Assembly (NCBI RefSeq): GCF_017875645.1
Contig: NZ_JAGGMR010000001.1
Span: 5,642,001-5,706,000, forward strand
Reading direction: 5' to 3'
Length of the DNA: 64,000 bases
Source of the DNA: Nocardia goodfellowii
Lineage (GTDB): Bacteria; Actinomycetota; Actinomycetes; Mycobacteriales; Mycobacteriaceae
The number at the start of each line of letters is the position of its first letter. The first letter of the stretch is position 1. Below the pieces are notes generated by a model that worked only from the letters and a program-made list of their open reading frames with translations, did not search any database and was not told the origin of the DNA. This document shows positions 43,918 through 52,536 of the stretch, in pieces. The position numbers and the translations under genes are program-made.

Positions 43918-45300
43918 TTATCCGACGGCGACCGGCGCGAACGTCGAACGCGCGAAGCGGCCCGCCGGTGTGAACTTCGCCAGCAGTTCGCCCGCGTCCA
44001 CACCGGTGACCTGCGTGATGTACGCGGCGGCGTCGGCGGGAGTGTCGATGTCGAGGAAGGGCTGCGGCCGGTGCAGCAGCCCGACCAGCGCCGAGGCGAA
44101 GCGGGGGTCGACGGCGGCGGTGGCGAAGAACTGTCCACCGATATCGGCGAACTCCGGGTCGCTGAGGAACAACCGGGTCACCTTGGCGGCGGCGTCGCTG
44201 CGGGCGGCGAGGAACGCGGCGTACTGGTCGGCGATCCACTGCTCGTCGAAGGGTCCGTCGTGGACGGCGGCGGCCGCCACCAGCCGCTGCGCCTGGATCA
44301 GGCCACTCTGCGCGCCCTGCCCGGCGACGGGGTCGTAGGCGACGGCGGTGTCCCCGAGCGCCGCGACCGCGCGGCCACTCTCGGTGCGTCCCACACCTGC
44401 CCGCACGACCGGTCGGACCGCGCCTTTGAGCCAGGAGTGCGGGTCTTCGGCGATCACCTGGGTCGCCTGCACCTCCGGCAGGTCCCAGTCGATGTAGTCG
44501 CGGTAGAGGTCCTTCACGATCCGCAACGCCGATTCCGCGGAATCCGCTGCGGCGAAACGGGTTTCCCAGTCGCTTCCCGGACGCGCCCACCCCAGGAAAG
44601 CCCAGCTCGGACCCACGTCCTTGTGCAGGTACGGCCCCCACCACGCTTCGCCCTGTTCGGCGAGGATGGAGAACAGGCTGTGCGCACCCCCGGCGGGACC
44701 GCGGTGCGCGAACACCCCGGAGTCGTAGCCGAGGCCCGTCACGGTAACGGTGAGCAGCGAGCGTTGCGGCTTGTCGTAGACGGTGCGGGTGGTGTCGATC
44801 GGGAAGAGGTCGGACAATCCGCCGCGACCGGTGGCGACCAGGGTGAGATCGTTGGCGGCGGCGATCGCGTCGAGCGACTGTGGTGTGACATTGTCGACGA
44901 CGAATTCGCCGCCGCCCGCACGGAAGGCGGTCAGCCGCTCGTCGGCCTTGAGCCGGGTATCGACCGCGACCCCGACATACCCGTCGAAGGTGCCGTCGAA
45001 CGCGATGAGCTCGGCGTTCTCCGGCCCGGCGATGCGCACACTGAGCCCGGTGTGACGGGGTGCGCGGCCGGTGTAGCTGTCGAGCCCGAGCGCGGCTTCG
45101 GCCTGCTGCGCTTCGCCGAATTCCAGGGCGGTGCCGGTGGCGGGCACATCGTCGCGCAGCGAGCGTTGATCTCGATCGCTGTAGAGGGTGACGGTGAAAC
45201 CGGCGTCGAGAAGACCTAGCGCCGCAGTGACGCCGGCTTGGCCGGCGCCGATTACCGCGGCCGAACGAGTGGAGCGGGAAACGGGAGTCTGCGATGTCAT
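43918..45300 (-). CDS. Styrene/indole monooxygenase-like flavoprotein
   Basis: 460 aa FAD-dependent monooxygenase of the StyA type (group E). The FAD-binding N-terminus is AAVIGAGQAGVTAALGLLDAGFTVTLYSD, and the middle motif GLSDLFPIDTTRT and LGDTAVAYDPVAGQGAQSG complete the cofactor site. StyA enzymes epoxidise styrene or oxidise sulfides to sulfoxides with FADH2 from a reductase. No StyB reductase is adjacent; a shared flavin reductase elsewhere would serve the whole operon. Its presence in a sulfur operon suggests sulfide oxidation as its step, which is inference. Confidence 0.85.
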   Translation of the reverse strand: MTSQTPVSRSTRSAAVIGAGQAGVTAALGLLDAGFTVTLYSDRDQRSLRDDVPATGTALEFGEAQQAEAALGLDSYTGRAPRHTGLSVRIAGPENAELIAFDGTFDGYVGVAVDTRLKADERLTAFRAGGGEFVVDNVTPQSLDAIAAANDLTLVATGRGGLSDLFPIDTTRTVYDKPQRSLLTVTVTGLGYDSGVFAHRGPAGGAHSLFSILAEQGEAWWGPYLHKDVGPSWAFLGWARPGSDWETRFAAADSAESALRIVKDLYRDYIDWDLPEVQATQVIAEDPHSWLKGAVRPVVRAGVGRTESGRAVAALGDTAVAYDPVAGQGAQSGLIQAQRLVAAAAVHDGPFDEQWIADQYAAFLAARSDAAAKVTRLFLSDPEFADIGGQFFATAAVDPRFASALVGLLHRPQPFLDIDTPADAAAYITQVTGVDAGELLAKFTPAGRFARSTFAPVAVG

Positions 45301-45361
45301 AGTGGAATACTGCGCTGACCGTCACCCGATGAAGAGTGTTGCGATCAGCGCGAATTGATCC

Positions 45362-46786
45362 CTAGCTACCCACTGGTTCCGCCACGGGCTCGGGCCGCGG
45401 CAGCACGGTCGAATGCGCGGCACCGACGCGGTATCCGGCGCCACGATGGTGCGACGGGAGCCGGTCGCCCGCACCGAACAACGCGTTGCGCAATGTCCCC
45501 TGCTCGTATTCGGTGCGGTATACCCCACGTTCGGTCAATACCGGAACCACGTGGCGGACAATATCTTCGAACGTACCGGGAGTGATCGCGTAGGCGAGGT
45601 TGAACCCGTCGATATCGGTGTCGGCAACCCACTCCTGCAGTAAGTCGGCGACGCTTTCTCCCGAACCGGTGAATACCGGTCCCATGCCGCCGATTCCGGC
45701 CCAGCGACCGATGTCCCGCACCGTCCACTCGCGGCCGTCATCGTCGAACTCCTGGAACGCGGCGACCGCGGACTGGATGGCGTTGCTGCGCACATCACCG
45801 ATCGGGTCGTCGAGGTCGTACTGCGACAGGTCGATACCCATCCAGCCCGACATGAACACCAGTCCCCCTTCGACGCTCGCGTAGGACAGATATTGCTCGT
45901 GTTTGGCCCGTGCCGCCTCGTCCGTCTCATCGGTGATGATGGTGGCCAGCGCGTAGATCCTCGCCTCGTACCGCCCACGCCCCGCCGCCTCGAGCGCATC
46001 GCGAATCCGTGAAACCGTCTGCGCCAGAATTCGTTTGGACGGGCCCGCGATGAAGATCGCTTCGGCGTTCTCGGCCGCGAACCGTACCCCGCGCGGTGAC
46101 GCGCCGGCCTGATAGATCACCGGTGTGCGCTGCGGTGACGGTTCGGACACGTGGATCCCCGGCACGGTGTAGTGCTTGCCGAAGTGCCCGATGTGATGCA
46201 CTTTCGCGGGATCGGTGTAGATGCCGCGGTCGGCATCGCGAAGCACGGCGTCGTCCTCCCACGAACCCTCCCAGAGCTTGTAGAGCACCTCGAGGTATTC
46301 GTCGGCCCAGTCGTAGCGTTCGTCGTGGTCGAGTTGATCATCGTCCCCGAAATTCCTTGCCGCGGAGGGCAGATACCCGGTGACCACATTCCAGCCGAGT
46401 CGCCCGCGAGTGAGGTGGTCGAGGGTGGACATGCGGCGGGCGAACGGAAACGGATGCTCGAATCCGGTGCCGGTGGTGATCCCGAATCCGAGGTGCTCTG
46501 TCACCGCGGCCATCGCCGACACCAGCAGCAGCGGGTCTGCGACCGGTGTCTGCGCGCCCTGGCGCAACGCGGCCGTGTCGTCGCCGCCGTACACGTCGTA
46601 GGTGCCGAGGACATCGGCGATGAAGATGCCGTCGAACCGCCTGCGTTCCAACAGCTTCGCCAGTTCGGTCCAATAGCGGATGTCGGTGTAGCGGTGGGAC
46701 TGGTCTTCGGGATGACGCCACAGCCCCGGTGACTGGTGGGCGACGCAGTTCATGTCGAACGCGTTGAACCGGATCAGTTTGCTCAT
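45362..46786 (-). CDS. LLM-class NtaA/SnaA/DszA-type monooxygenase
   Basis: 474 aa flavin-dependent monooxygenase. The N-terminus FNAFDMNCVAHQSPGLWRHPEDQSHRYTD is the clear signature of the NtaA/SnaA/DszA group. RGRLGWNVVTGYLPSAARNFG and VIYQAGASPRGVRFAAENAEAIF are the flavin-site segments. DszA opens dibenzothiophene sulfone; relatives act on nitrilotriacetate or sulfones. Its start overlaps the stop of the upstream DszC-like gene, so the pair mirrors the DszC-then-DszA order of steps in sulfur removal. Confidence 0.9.
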   Translation of the reverse strand: MSKLIRFNAFDMNCVAHQSPGLWRHPEDQSHRYTDIRYWTELAKLLERRRFDGIFIADVLGTYDVYGGDDTAALRQGAQTPVADPLLLVSAMAAVTEHLGFGITTGTGFEHPFPFARRMSTLDHLTRGRLGWNVVTGYLPSAARNFGDDDQLDHDERYDWADEYLEVLYKLWEGSWEDDAVLRDADRGIYTDPAKVHHIGHFGKHYTVPGIHVSEPSPQRTPVIYQAGASPRGVRFAAENAEAIFIAGPSKRILAQTVSRIRDALEAAGRGRYEARIYALATIITDETDEAARAKHEQYLSYASVEGGLVFMSGWMGIDLSQYDLDDPIGDVRSNAIQSAVAAFQEFDDDGREWTVRDIGRWAGIGGMGPVFTGSGESVADLLQEWVADTDIDGFNLAYAITPGTFEDIVRHVVPVLTERGVYRTEYEQGTLRNALFGAGDRLPSHHRGAGYRVGAAHSTVLPRPEPVAEPVGS

Positions 46787-48012
46787 CGTGTCACCGATTC
46801 CGTTGCGCCGGTGCGGCGTTCGCCCGCGCTCCAACCGAACGGCAACTCGGTGCCGTTGAGCAGGTGGTCACCGACCGCGCGGGCTTTGAAGAGGGCGGGG
46901 TTGTGCACGGAAACGGTGCGCGCGTTGCGCCAGTGCCGGTCCAGACGCAGCTGTTCGGACACGATCGAGGCGCCACCGAGTTCGAACAGCTGTGTCGTGG
47001 CGGCGAGCACGATGTCGATCACTCCGAGTTGCGCTTGGGCTGCGGCCAATTCGGCGGCGACGAGATCCTCGGGGTCCTGCGCTCCGGCGTCGAGGACCCG
47101 GTCCAGAATGTCCGCGACGGCCAGGACTGCCGCCCGGGCGGTGAACGCCGCCGCCGACAGCTTGCCGATCACCTGCTGCACAAGAGGGTCCTCGCGCGGC
47201 AGGTCAGCCGCGGCGTGGGTGTAGGTACGGGTGCGCGCGCTCACCCATTCCCTGGCGTCGCGTTCGGCGCGGGCGGCGATTCCGGCGAGCACCGCGAGCT
47301 GCACCAGTTGCAGGTAGGCGGTGCCGTAGGTGGGGCCCGCGACACCGTAGCCGGGACCGAGGACGCGGTCCGGTGCGACCACGACATCGGTGAACTCCGT
47401 GGTGCCGCTGGCGGTGAGTCGCTGCCCGAAACCGTCCCAGTCGTCGCGTTGCACCACGCCCTCGGCGTCCGCGTCGACCAATACCCCGACCCGCGCACCG
47501 TCCTGGTCGGCCGCGACCAGGATGTGGTCGGCGAACAGCGAACCGGTGCTGTAGTACTTCACACCGTTGAGCAGCAACCGGTCACCGTCGCCGGTCAACC
47601 GGGTGTGATACCGGTCGACCGCGCCGACGCCCGGTTCGGTGATCGCGTTACCGACCAGGGTGCCCGTCGCGACCGCCCGCAACCACCGCTCCCGCTGCGG
47701 CCCCGGCTCGGCCAGCAGCTGATCCTCCACGAACGACCAGTGCACGCGCAGCGCCTGCGGCAGATTCGATTCCGCGGCCGCCAGGTCGATGAGCAGCCGG
47801 AACAGCTGGCGCACACTCGCACCGTACCCACCGAACTCGACCGGTACCCGCAGCGCACCGAACCGGGCCTCCGTCAGCCAGGTCACCTCTTCGTACGGCA
47901 ATCTCCGGTCGACCTCCCGCGCCACCGCACCGACGGCGATCCGGTCGAAAATCGGGGCGAAGACGGCGTCGAGCTCGGCATCGGTAATCGAGGATGCGGT
48001 AGTGGAAGTCAT
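46783..48012 (-). CDS. DszC/SfnB-like acyl-CoA-dehydrogenase-fold monooxygenase
   Basis: 409 aa. Acyl-CoA dehydrogenase fold with ALRVPVEFGGYGASVRQLFRLLIDLAAAESN, GNAITEPGVGAVDRYHTRL and the branch-specific end LFELGGASIVSEQLRLDRHWRNARTVSVHNPALFKARAVGDHLL. That end marks the DszC/SfnB oxygenases rather than true dehydrogenases. First gene of the sulfur operon, with a hairpin in its leader (48021-48067). Confidence 0.88.
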   Translation of the reverse strand: MTSTTASSITDAELDAVFAPIFDRIAVGAVAREVDRRLPYEEVTWLTEARFGALRVPVEFGGYGASVRQLFRLLIDLAAAESNLPQALRVHWSFVEDQLLAEPGPQRERWLRAVATGTLVGNAITEPGVGAVDRYHTRLTGDGDRLLLNGVKYYSTGSLFADHILVAADQDGARVGVLVDADAEGVVQRDDWDGFGQRLTASGTTEFTDVVVAPDRVLGPGYGVAGPTYGTAYLQLVQLAVLAGIAARAERDAREWVSARTRTYTHAAADLPREDPLVQQVIGKLSAAAFTARAAVLAVADILDRVLDAGAQDPEDLVAAELAAAQAQLGVIDIVLAATTQLFELGGASIVSEQLRLDRHWRNARTVSVHNPALFKARAVGDHLLNGTELPFGWSAGERRTGATESVTR

Positions 48013-48020
48013 GCCCCCAC

Positions 48021-48067
48021 GATCGCGCAGCGGTGTGCCGGTTTCACCGGTTGCGCGCAGCGCGATC
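48021..48067 (-). promoter_or_regulatory. Nested inverted repeats in the leader of the sulfur operon
   Basis: GATCGCGC (48021-48028) pairs with GCGCGATC (48060-48067); inside, CCGGT-TTC-ACCGG (48038-48050) forms a second dyad. It lies 8 nt upstream of the first start codon, so it could be an operator or a leader hairpin. Confidence 0.45.
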
Positions 48068-48243
48068 GAAACGACCGGCAGGTTCGAACTCCCGGCGTGC
48101 CGCCGCATCCGCCCATTGACCTGTCTAGACCGCGAACCGGCACCTCATCGAACAAGTGCTCGAAAAGCCTGTGCCTGGGAGCTACGGGTTTTGCTGTGCG
48201 GCCTCGGGGTAGTCGACAGGCGCCCGCACGAAAGGAGGAATGC

Positions 48244-48336
48244 ATGCCAGATGCCGATCGAATCGAAAGGGCCCGGATGGCGATGGTCGCCGGGTACCGA
48301 CCGGACGATCTCCGAACTCGACTGGGAATGGGGTGA
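48244..48336 (+). CDS. Possible 30-aa leader peptide coupled to the DUF3140 gene
   Basis: The ATG follows AAGGAGG at an ideal 6-nt distance, the best ribosome site in this region. The peptide MPDADRIERARMAMVAG then YRPDDLRTRLGMG ends with TGA overlapping the GTG start of the DUF3140 gene (GTGA). Amphipathic, no known family. Either a real small protein or a translational starter for the next gene. Confidence 0.4.
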   Translation: MPDADRIERARMAMVAGYRPDDLRTRLGMG

Positions 48337-48677
48337 GCGCGTTGGCGGAGACCCACGTCGACGACGATCTGTGGGAAGAGTTCCACCGCGTCGTGAACAT
48401 GTCCTCCCGCGAGTTGCGGGATTGGCTACGCACCGAAAGCGCGGGCCCGGACACCGAAGCGTTACCAGACCACTCGGGGCCGCAGCTCGGCCGCCGAGTG
48501 CTGGCGATCCTCGGTAAACGGCGCACAGATCTGGTCGCCGACGATATCGAGGCCATGCGCGCGGTGGTGGACGAGGTGTCCGCCACCCGTCGATCGGACT
48601 TGGAACCGGTTGCCGGACAAGCGCATTGGCGACACCGACTGATGTCGCTAGGCCACGATCCGCTGAAGGGATCATGA
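48333..48677 (+). CDS. DUF3140-family protein
   Basis: 114 aa with the clear DUF3140 sequence: DDDLWEEFHRVVNMSSRELRDWLRTESAG, then GRRVLAILGKRRTDLVADDIEAMRAVVD and the ending WRHRLMSLGHDPLK. Small basic soluble protein of unknown role, widespread in Actinobacteria and often near stress genes such as ChaB and DUF2795 proteins, as here. I start at GTG 48333, which overlaps the stop of the 30-aa frame; an upstream ATG at 48240 is too close to the ribosome site. Confidence 0.88.
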   Translation: MSALAETHVDDDLWEEFHRVVNMSSRELRDWLRTESAGPDTEALPDHSGPQLGRRVLAILGKRRTDLVADDIEAMRAVVDEVSATRRSDLEPVAGQAHWRHRLMSLGHDPLKGS

Positions 48678-48796
48678 GCGCGAGCGGGACGGCCCGTTCG
48701 TTTCGGAATCGCTGAGCCGCCTTTATTCCGCCGAGAAAACACCAGAAGGCGTGGCAGCTCGCATCGATAAGTGCGATGAATCCGAGGAGGTCAGAG

Positions 48797-48982
48797 ATGG
48801 AACGAGGAAACAGCAAACACGGCCCCAAACAGGATGACGAACTGGCGCACGAACTCCAGGGCACTTTGCGCGGCAACCGATCCAGCCGGGCCGAGGAGTG
48901 GCGCGAGCCGGAACCGCTCGCCGATGACGATGTCGAGGTCACGGGCGAGCGCGCGATGCGCGAAAGGAATTCCGGAAGCTAG
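48797..48982 (+). CDS. Small protein matching the N-terminus of DUF2795-type proteins
   Basis: 61 aa. MERGNSKHGPKQDDELAHEL and the SRAEEWREPEPLADDD segment closely match the first 50 residues of actinobacterial DUF2795 proteins, which normally continue for another 80 or so residues. Here a stop follows RERNSGS and I see no continuation downstream. The ATG at 48797 has GGAGG upstream. It is either a truncated relative or a short natural form; probably a stress-related nucleic-acid or protein-binding tail. Confidence 0.75.
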   Translation: MERGNSKHGPKQDDELAHELQGTLRGNRSSRAEEWREPEPLADDDVEVTGERAMRERNSGS

Positions 48983-49161
48983 TCGGCCGGGGTCCGGCGC
49001 GAATCTGACGACCCACGAATTCCGCGAGCCGGATGCGCTCGGTCGCACGGCCGATGCCTTGCCGAGCGCATCCCGGGTCCGTCGCGATGCAGGCACACCA
49101 CGCCGCCCGCCGGGCTACCGGCGTCGGCCACCGCCACCTCGGCTACGCAGGCATCGGCGGC

Positions 49162-49196
49162 GCGGACGGCGGACGGCGGACGGCGGACGGCGGCGG
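49162..49196. repeat. Short tandem repeat (GCGGACG)4
   Basis: Four exact 7-bp copies of GCGGACG (49162-49189) followed by a partial fifth, in the gap between the small DUF2795-like gene and ChaB. A possible slippage hotspot; no function visible. Confidence 0.8.
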
Positions 49197-49238
49197 AGCT
49201 TCCGGCTCGACGCCCACAGGCCGAGCACCGAGCCACCC

Positions 49239-49658
49239 TCAGCGCGCTGCCGCGCTTTCGCGCCGATTCGCCTTCTTGATGGCGTCGACCAGCTGATCCT
49301 TGGTCATCGTGGAACGTCCTGCGATGTCGAGTCTGCGCGCCACATCCTGAAGATGCTTCTTACTGGCATTCGCGTCGACGCCCTCCGCGGTCTCTCCCCT
49401 GGCGTTCGGCCCTCCGCTTTCGGCGCGGGGGTCGGAGGGTCCCTTTCGCTCCTTGGGTTCCCAGTGATCGCCGACCTTCTCGTAGCTGTGTTTGAGCGCG
49501 GCGTAGGCCACTCGATGCGCGCGTTGCTCGTCGCCGTACTCCTGGATCGCGGAGTCGTAGGTTTCGGCGAAGGTGCGCTGCGCTTTGGACTCGGACTTAA
49601 CGAGAGTGCTCGGCAGCTCGCTCTTGATCGGTTTGCCGGCCTTCGTAGTTTTCGGCAT
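49239..49658 (-). CDS. ChaB-family protein with C-terminal Rho-N-like domain
   Basis: 139 aa. The ChaB domain covers residues 12-75 (LPSTLVKSESKAQRTFAETYDSAIQEYGDEQRAHRVAYAALKHSYEKVGDHWEPK). A disordered linker follows, then a small helical KKHLQDVARRLDIAGRSTMTKDQLVDAIKKAN, which is the Rho N-terminal/SAP-like fold for nucleic acids. ChaB proteins are small, stress-induced and of uncertain function. The first 62 nt overlap the 3' end of the sensor-domain gene. Confidence 0.9.
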   Translation of the reverse strand: MPKTTKAGKPIKSELPSTLVKSESKAQRTFAETYDSAIQEYGDEQRAHRVAYAALKHSYEKVGDHWEPKERKGPSDPRAESGGPNARGETAEGVDANASKKHLQDVARRLDIAGRSTMTKDQLVDAIKKANRRESAAAR

Positions 49659-50355
49659 TCTCGTCTCCTACGGTAGGCCCCTCGACACCGGCTACCCGTG
49701 TCCGTCCGGAACAAACAGCTGGGCTCACATCATCGAAGCGCCCCTGCATGACAGCGAGCCGGGTGAGCAGAGTCTGGGCGAAAGCGGCGTGCAGGGCGGC
49801 GCTGCCTCGCTGGACGACGGGCAGGGTAATCAGCGCTATGACTCCGATGATCGTGTAGAGGATCGTCCGGTTGTGGGCGGTGTCCGTGCCCATGATCGTC
49901 TCGATGAAGATGTCGTGGTCGTCGCCGTGCGGAATGAATCTGCCCCAGAACCAGAAGGTCAAGCCACCCAACGTCATCGACCACCAGACGACCGGCAGCA
50001 CGAACGTGACGATCGCGATCGGCAGGTTGACGACGGGATAGAGCAGATCCAGCCAACTCTGACTCTGCCTGATCGGTGCGGTGATCCGGCGAAACCATCC
50101 CGACCCCTCGACTGTCTTGCCGTAACCGGGGCGAGGGATCGCCTGCCCCGTCAACTGCTGCAGGCGTACGCGTTCGATATCGGCGAAGCCACGCGCGAGC
50201 AGCAGCGTCAACGCCAGCAGCGGAATGCCGAGAAAGATCACCATCGTGCCGATGCTCGCCGCGAGCAGTGGCACCAGGAGGCTGAAACTGACCACTGCGA
50301 GGGGCAGCCCCAAGAACGTGTACGCGAAGTCGTGGCCCAAGCGCCGGATCATCAT
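49597..50355 (-). CDS. Orphan membrane sensor domain protein
   Basis: 252 aa. Four hydrophobic segments in two pairs (near residues 18-50 and 110-135, then 165-185) with the FADIERVRLQQLTG helix between them match the membrane Sensor domain found at the N-terminus of actinobacterial histidine kinases. No kinase domain follows: the protein ends in a hydrophilic tail that reads into the ChaB gene. Could be a stand-alone sensor or a truncated kinase. It overlaps ChaB by 62 nt, so the two are co-expressed. Confidence 0.78.
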   Translation of the reverse strand: MMIRRLGHDFAYTFLGLPLAVVSFSLLVPLLAASIGTMVIFLGIPLLALTLLLARGFADIERVRLQQLTGQAIPRPGYGKTVEGSGWFRRITAPIRQSQSWLDLLYPVVNLPIAIVTFVLPVVWWSMTLGGLTFWFWGRFIPHGDDHDIFIETIMGTDTAHNRTILYTIIGVIALITLPVVQRGSAALHAAFAQTLLTRLAVMQGRFDDVSPAVCSGRTRVAGVEGPTVGDENAENYEGRQTDQERAAEHSR

Positions 50356-50450
50356 GCGGACGACGCTAGGACCACGCGATACGAGAGTTCATCCAGCCTG
50401 GGTAGGGGATCGAGATGCCTCTGGGGAGTGATGACAACCGCTGTGCAGTC

Positions 50451-51560
50451 TCATCGACAGCCCTCGAGAGTGGCGACCGACAGCTCGCCGACCACATCGG
50501 CGACGTCGTCGTGCCGACGTAATGCGGCTATTTGCCGCCTTGCCCCATTGCCTCGATGTAGCACCGAACTGAGCGTCTCGTGGACGAACTCTCGTTCGTC
50601 GAGGGCTTCCAGCGCCGGGTCGACGTAGTCGAGCAGACCGGCCACCAGCGTGCGGGCGGGCGCGATCCGGCGGGAAACGGGATCGAGACCATCGCCGTCG
50701 AGTCCGTAGCGCGCGGCGTTCCAATAGGCCGCACGCAACACTTCCTGCGGCACCTGCGGTGCGCCGTGACCTTGCTCCAGTGCCTGCCGTGCCGTCATCA
50801 CCACCGCGCGAACCAGGGTGGCCAGCAATGCGGTTTCGGCGACGGTCGCCGGTACGTCACTGACTCTGACTTCCACCGTGGGAAAGGATTCCGACGCCCG
50901 CACGTCCCAATACACCATCTTCGAATCGAGGGCGCTGCCGCTGAAGACAAGCATCTCGACCAGAGCGTCGTATTCGGCGACGGAGTCGAAGTAGGGCGGC
51001 GGACCGGCGCTGGGCCAACGGCGCCACAGCACGTTGCGCCAACTCGCATATCCCGTTTCGGATCCTCGATAGACCGCGGAGTTCGCCGTCAATGCCAAGA
51101 ACACCGGCAACCACGGTCGCAGATAATTACTGACTTGGACCGCGGTTTCGCGATCGGGGATCCCGACGTGCACGTGGCAACCGCTCAACCCCTGTTCATG
51201 CGCGACCATCCCGAACCTGTCCGCGATACGCCGGTAGCGGTCGGTGTCGGTGACCGGGAACTGCTGCGGCACCGTCGGCGGGACGGCTACCGCCAGGAGT
51301 CGAGCGCCGTTGTCCTGCGCGCACCGCGCCACATCACGCCGCAACCCGGCCAGTTCCTTCAGCAGCGCCGCGGAATCGGTATGGATCGCGGTGCTGGTTT
51401 CCACCTGGCAGGCGGTCAATTCCAGTTGCAGCTCGACGCCGAGCTTTTCGGCGGTAGCGGCGACCTCGGTATTTTTCGCGACCGGCGCTCCCGTGCCCGG
51501 ATCGACCAGCAAGAACTCCTCTTCGACGCCCACCGTCACCATCGTCGGATCGATCACCAC
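50451..51560 (-). CDS. YbdK-type carboxylate-amine ligase (glutamate-cysteine ligase 2 family)
   Basis: 369 aa. TVGVEEEFLLVDP at the N-terminus, GCHVHVGIPDRETAVQVSNYLRPWLPVFLALTANS in the middle and VEVRVSDVPATVAETALLATLVRAVV near the end are the GCS2 core motifs. The family makes peptide bonds between a carboxylate and an amine with ATP; actinobacterial members have weak gamma-glutamyl-cysteine ligase activity and the true substrate is unclear. GTG start at 51560 with GGGGAGG upstream. Confidence 0.9.
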   Translation of the reverse strand: MVIDPTMVTVGVEEEFLLVDPGTGAPVAKNTEVAATAEKLGVELQLELTACQVETSTAIHTDSAALLKELAGLRRDVARCAQDNGARLLAVAVPPTVPQQFPVTDTDRYRRIADRFGMVAHEQGLSGCHVHVGIPDRETAVQVSNYLRPWLPVFLALTANSAVYRGSETGYASWRNVLWRRWPSAGPPPYFDSVAEYDALVEMLVFSGSALDSKMVYWDVRASESFPTVEVRVSDVPATVAETALLATLVRAVVMTARQALEQGHGAPQVPQEVLRAAYWNAARYGLDGDGLDPVSRRIAPARTLVAGLLDYVDPALEALDEREFVHETLSSVLHRGNGARRQIAALRRHDDVADVVGELSVATLEGCR

Positions 51561-51725
51561 CGAACCTCCCCGGCCGCCGCGCTTGCTGAACCCGTAACCG
51601 AACTCATCGAGCCTCCTTGTCCGACCCACTACCCCAACCGCGACTCGCACCAGCCGCGCGGGCTCACCCGCCTGACTCGAAGATGCCCCCGAATCCTTAC
51701 GGCAAACCACGGGTGAATCGAACCG

Positions 51726-52391
51726 TCAGGTGCACTCCCGACTCGTCGGCGGCGGCTCGACGCCGGGCTGATCGAGGGCGCCGATAGCGCTACGGAGCTG
51801 GGCCTGGCCGTCGCCGAGACGGTAGGTGGCACACGCGATGGCCAGGTCACCGACGGCGACCCGGTCCGCGATCGTGGACGAGCGGCGCATGAGCAGTCGC
51901 GCGGTCTCCTCGACGTGCCGGGCTTCGAACTCCTCGACCTCGGTCAGCCCGGCACGCCGACCCCGCACGATCGAGGGAGTGACGCGGTCCACGACGCACT
52001 GGACGAACCCGCCCGGTGCGACGCCGTTGTCGAGCGCGTCGAGGGCGGCGGCGACCGCTCCGCACCTCTCATGGCCGAGCACCACGATGAGCGGAGCGCG
52101 CAGAACCGCTACGCCGTACTCGATCGACCCGAGCACCGCACTATCGATGACGTGCCCGGCGGTCCGGACCACGAACATGTCCCCCAGTCCCTGATCGAAG
52201 ATGATCTCCGTGGCGACCCGCGAATCTCCGCAGCCGAACACGACCGCCGAGGGCCGCTGCCCGTCGACCAGTCCCGCAAGGGCAGCCCGGGTGCGGCGCC
52301 GCGGCGTACCGGTGACGAACCGCCGATTGCCCGCACACAGGGACTTCCACGCGGCAATCGGGCTGGTGTGCGCCACATGCTCCGTTCGCAT
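51726..52391 (-). CDS. Beta-class carbonic anhydrase
   Basis: 221 aa. Zinc ligands are visible: CGDSR with Cys54, Asp56 and Arg58, and HERC with His107 and Cys110. VVRTAGHVIDSAVLGSIEYGV is the typical active-site wall. It converts CO2 and bicarbonate in the cytoplasm and supplies carboxylases. It has its own promoter; upstream is the hydrolase gene, also on the minus strand, 145 bp away. Confidence 0.95.
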   Translation of the reverse strand: MRTEHVAHTSPIAAWKSLCAGNRRFVTGTPRRRTRAALAGLVDGQRPSAVVFGCGDSRVATEIIFDQGLGDMFVVRTAGHVIDSAVLGSIEYGVAVLRAPLIVVLGHERCGAVAAALDALDNGVAPGGFVQCVVDRVTPSIVRGRRAGLTEVEEFEARHVEETARLLMRRSSTIADRVAVGDLAIACATYRLGDGQAQLRSAIGALDQPGVEPPPTSRECT

Positions 52392-52536
52392 ACGAACCCT
52401 CCGAATCGATGGATTCCCTCCACCGTGCCCACTCGAGGTGTTCGGAACACCGGCCGAAGGTCACATCGATTCGAGACCTTCGGCCCGACCCTCTCGCGGG
52501 GACTCGGTTACTTCCAGCAGGCTCGAGTCGACCGGT

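Noticed and set aside
46864-48336. 490-codon plus-strand open frame opposite the DszC-like gene
   Set aside because: Only its last 30 codons have a ribosome site and independent support; the rest is antisense shadow.
49162-49196. Functional iteron or origin repeat
   Set aside because: Only four 7-bp copies, with no replication genes or AT-rich region nearby.
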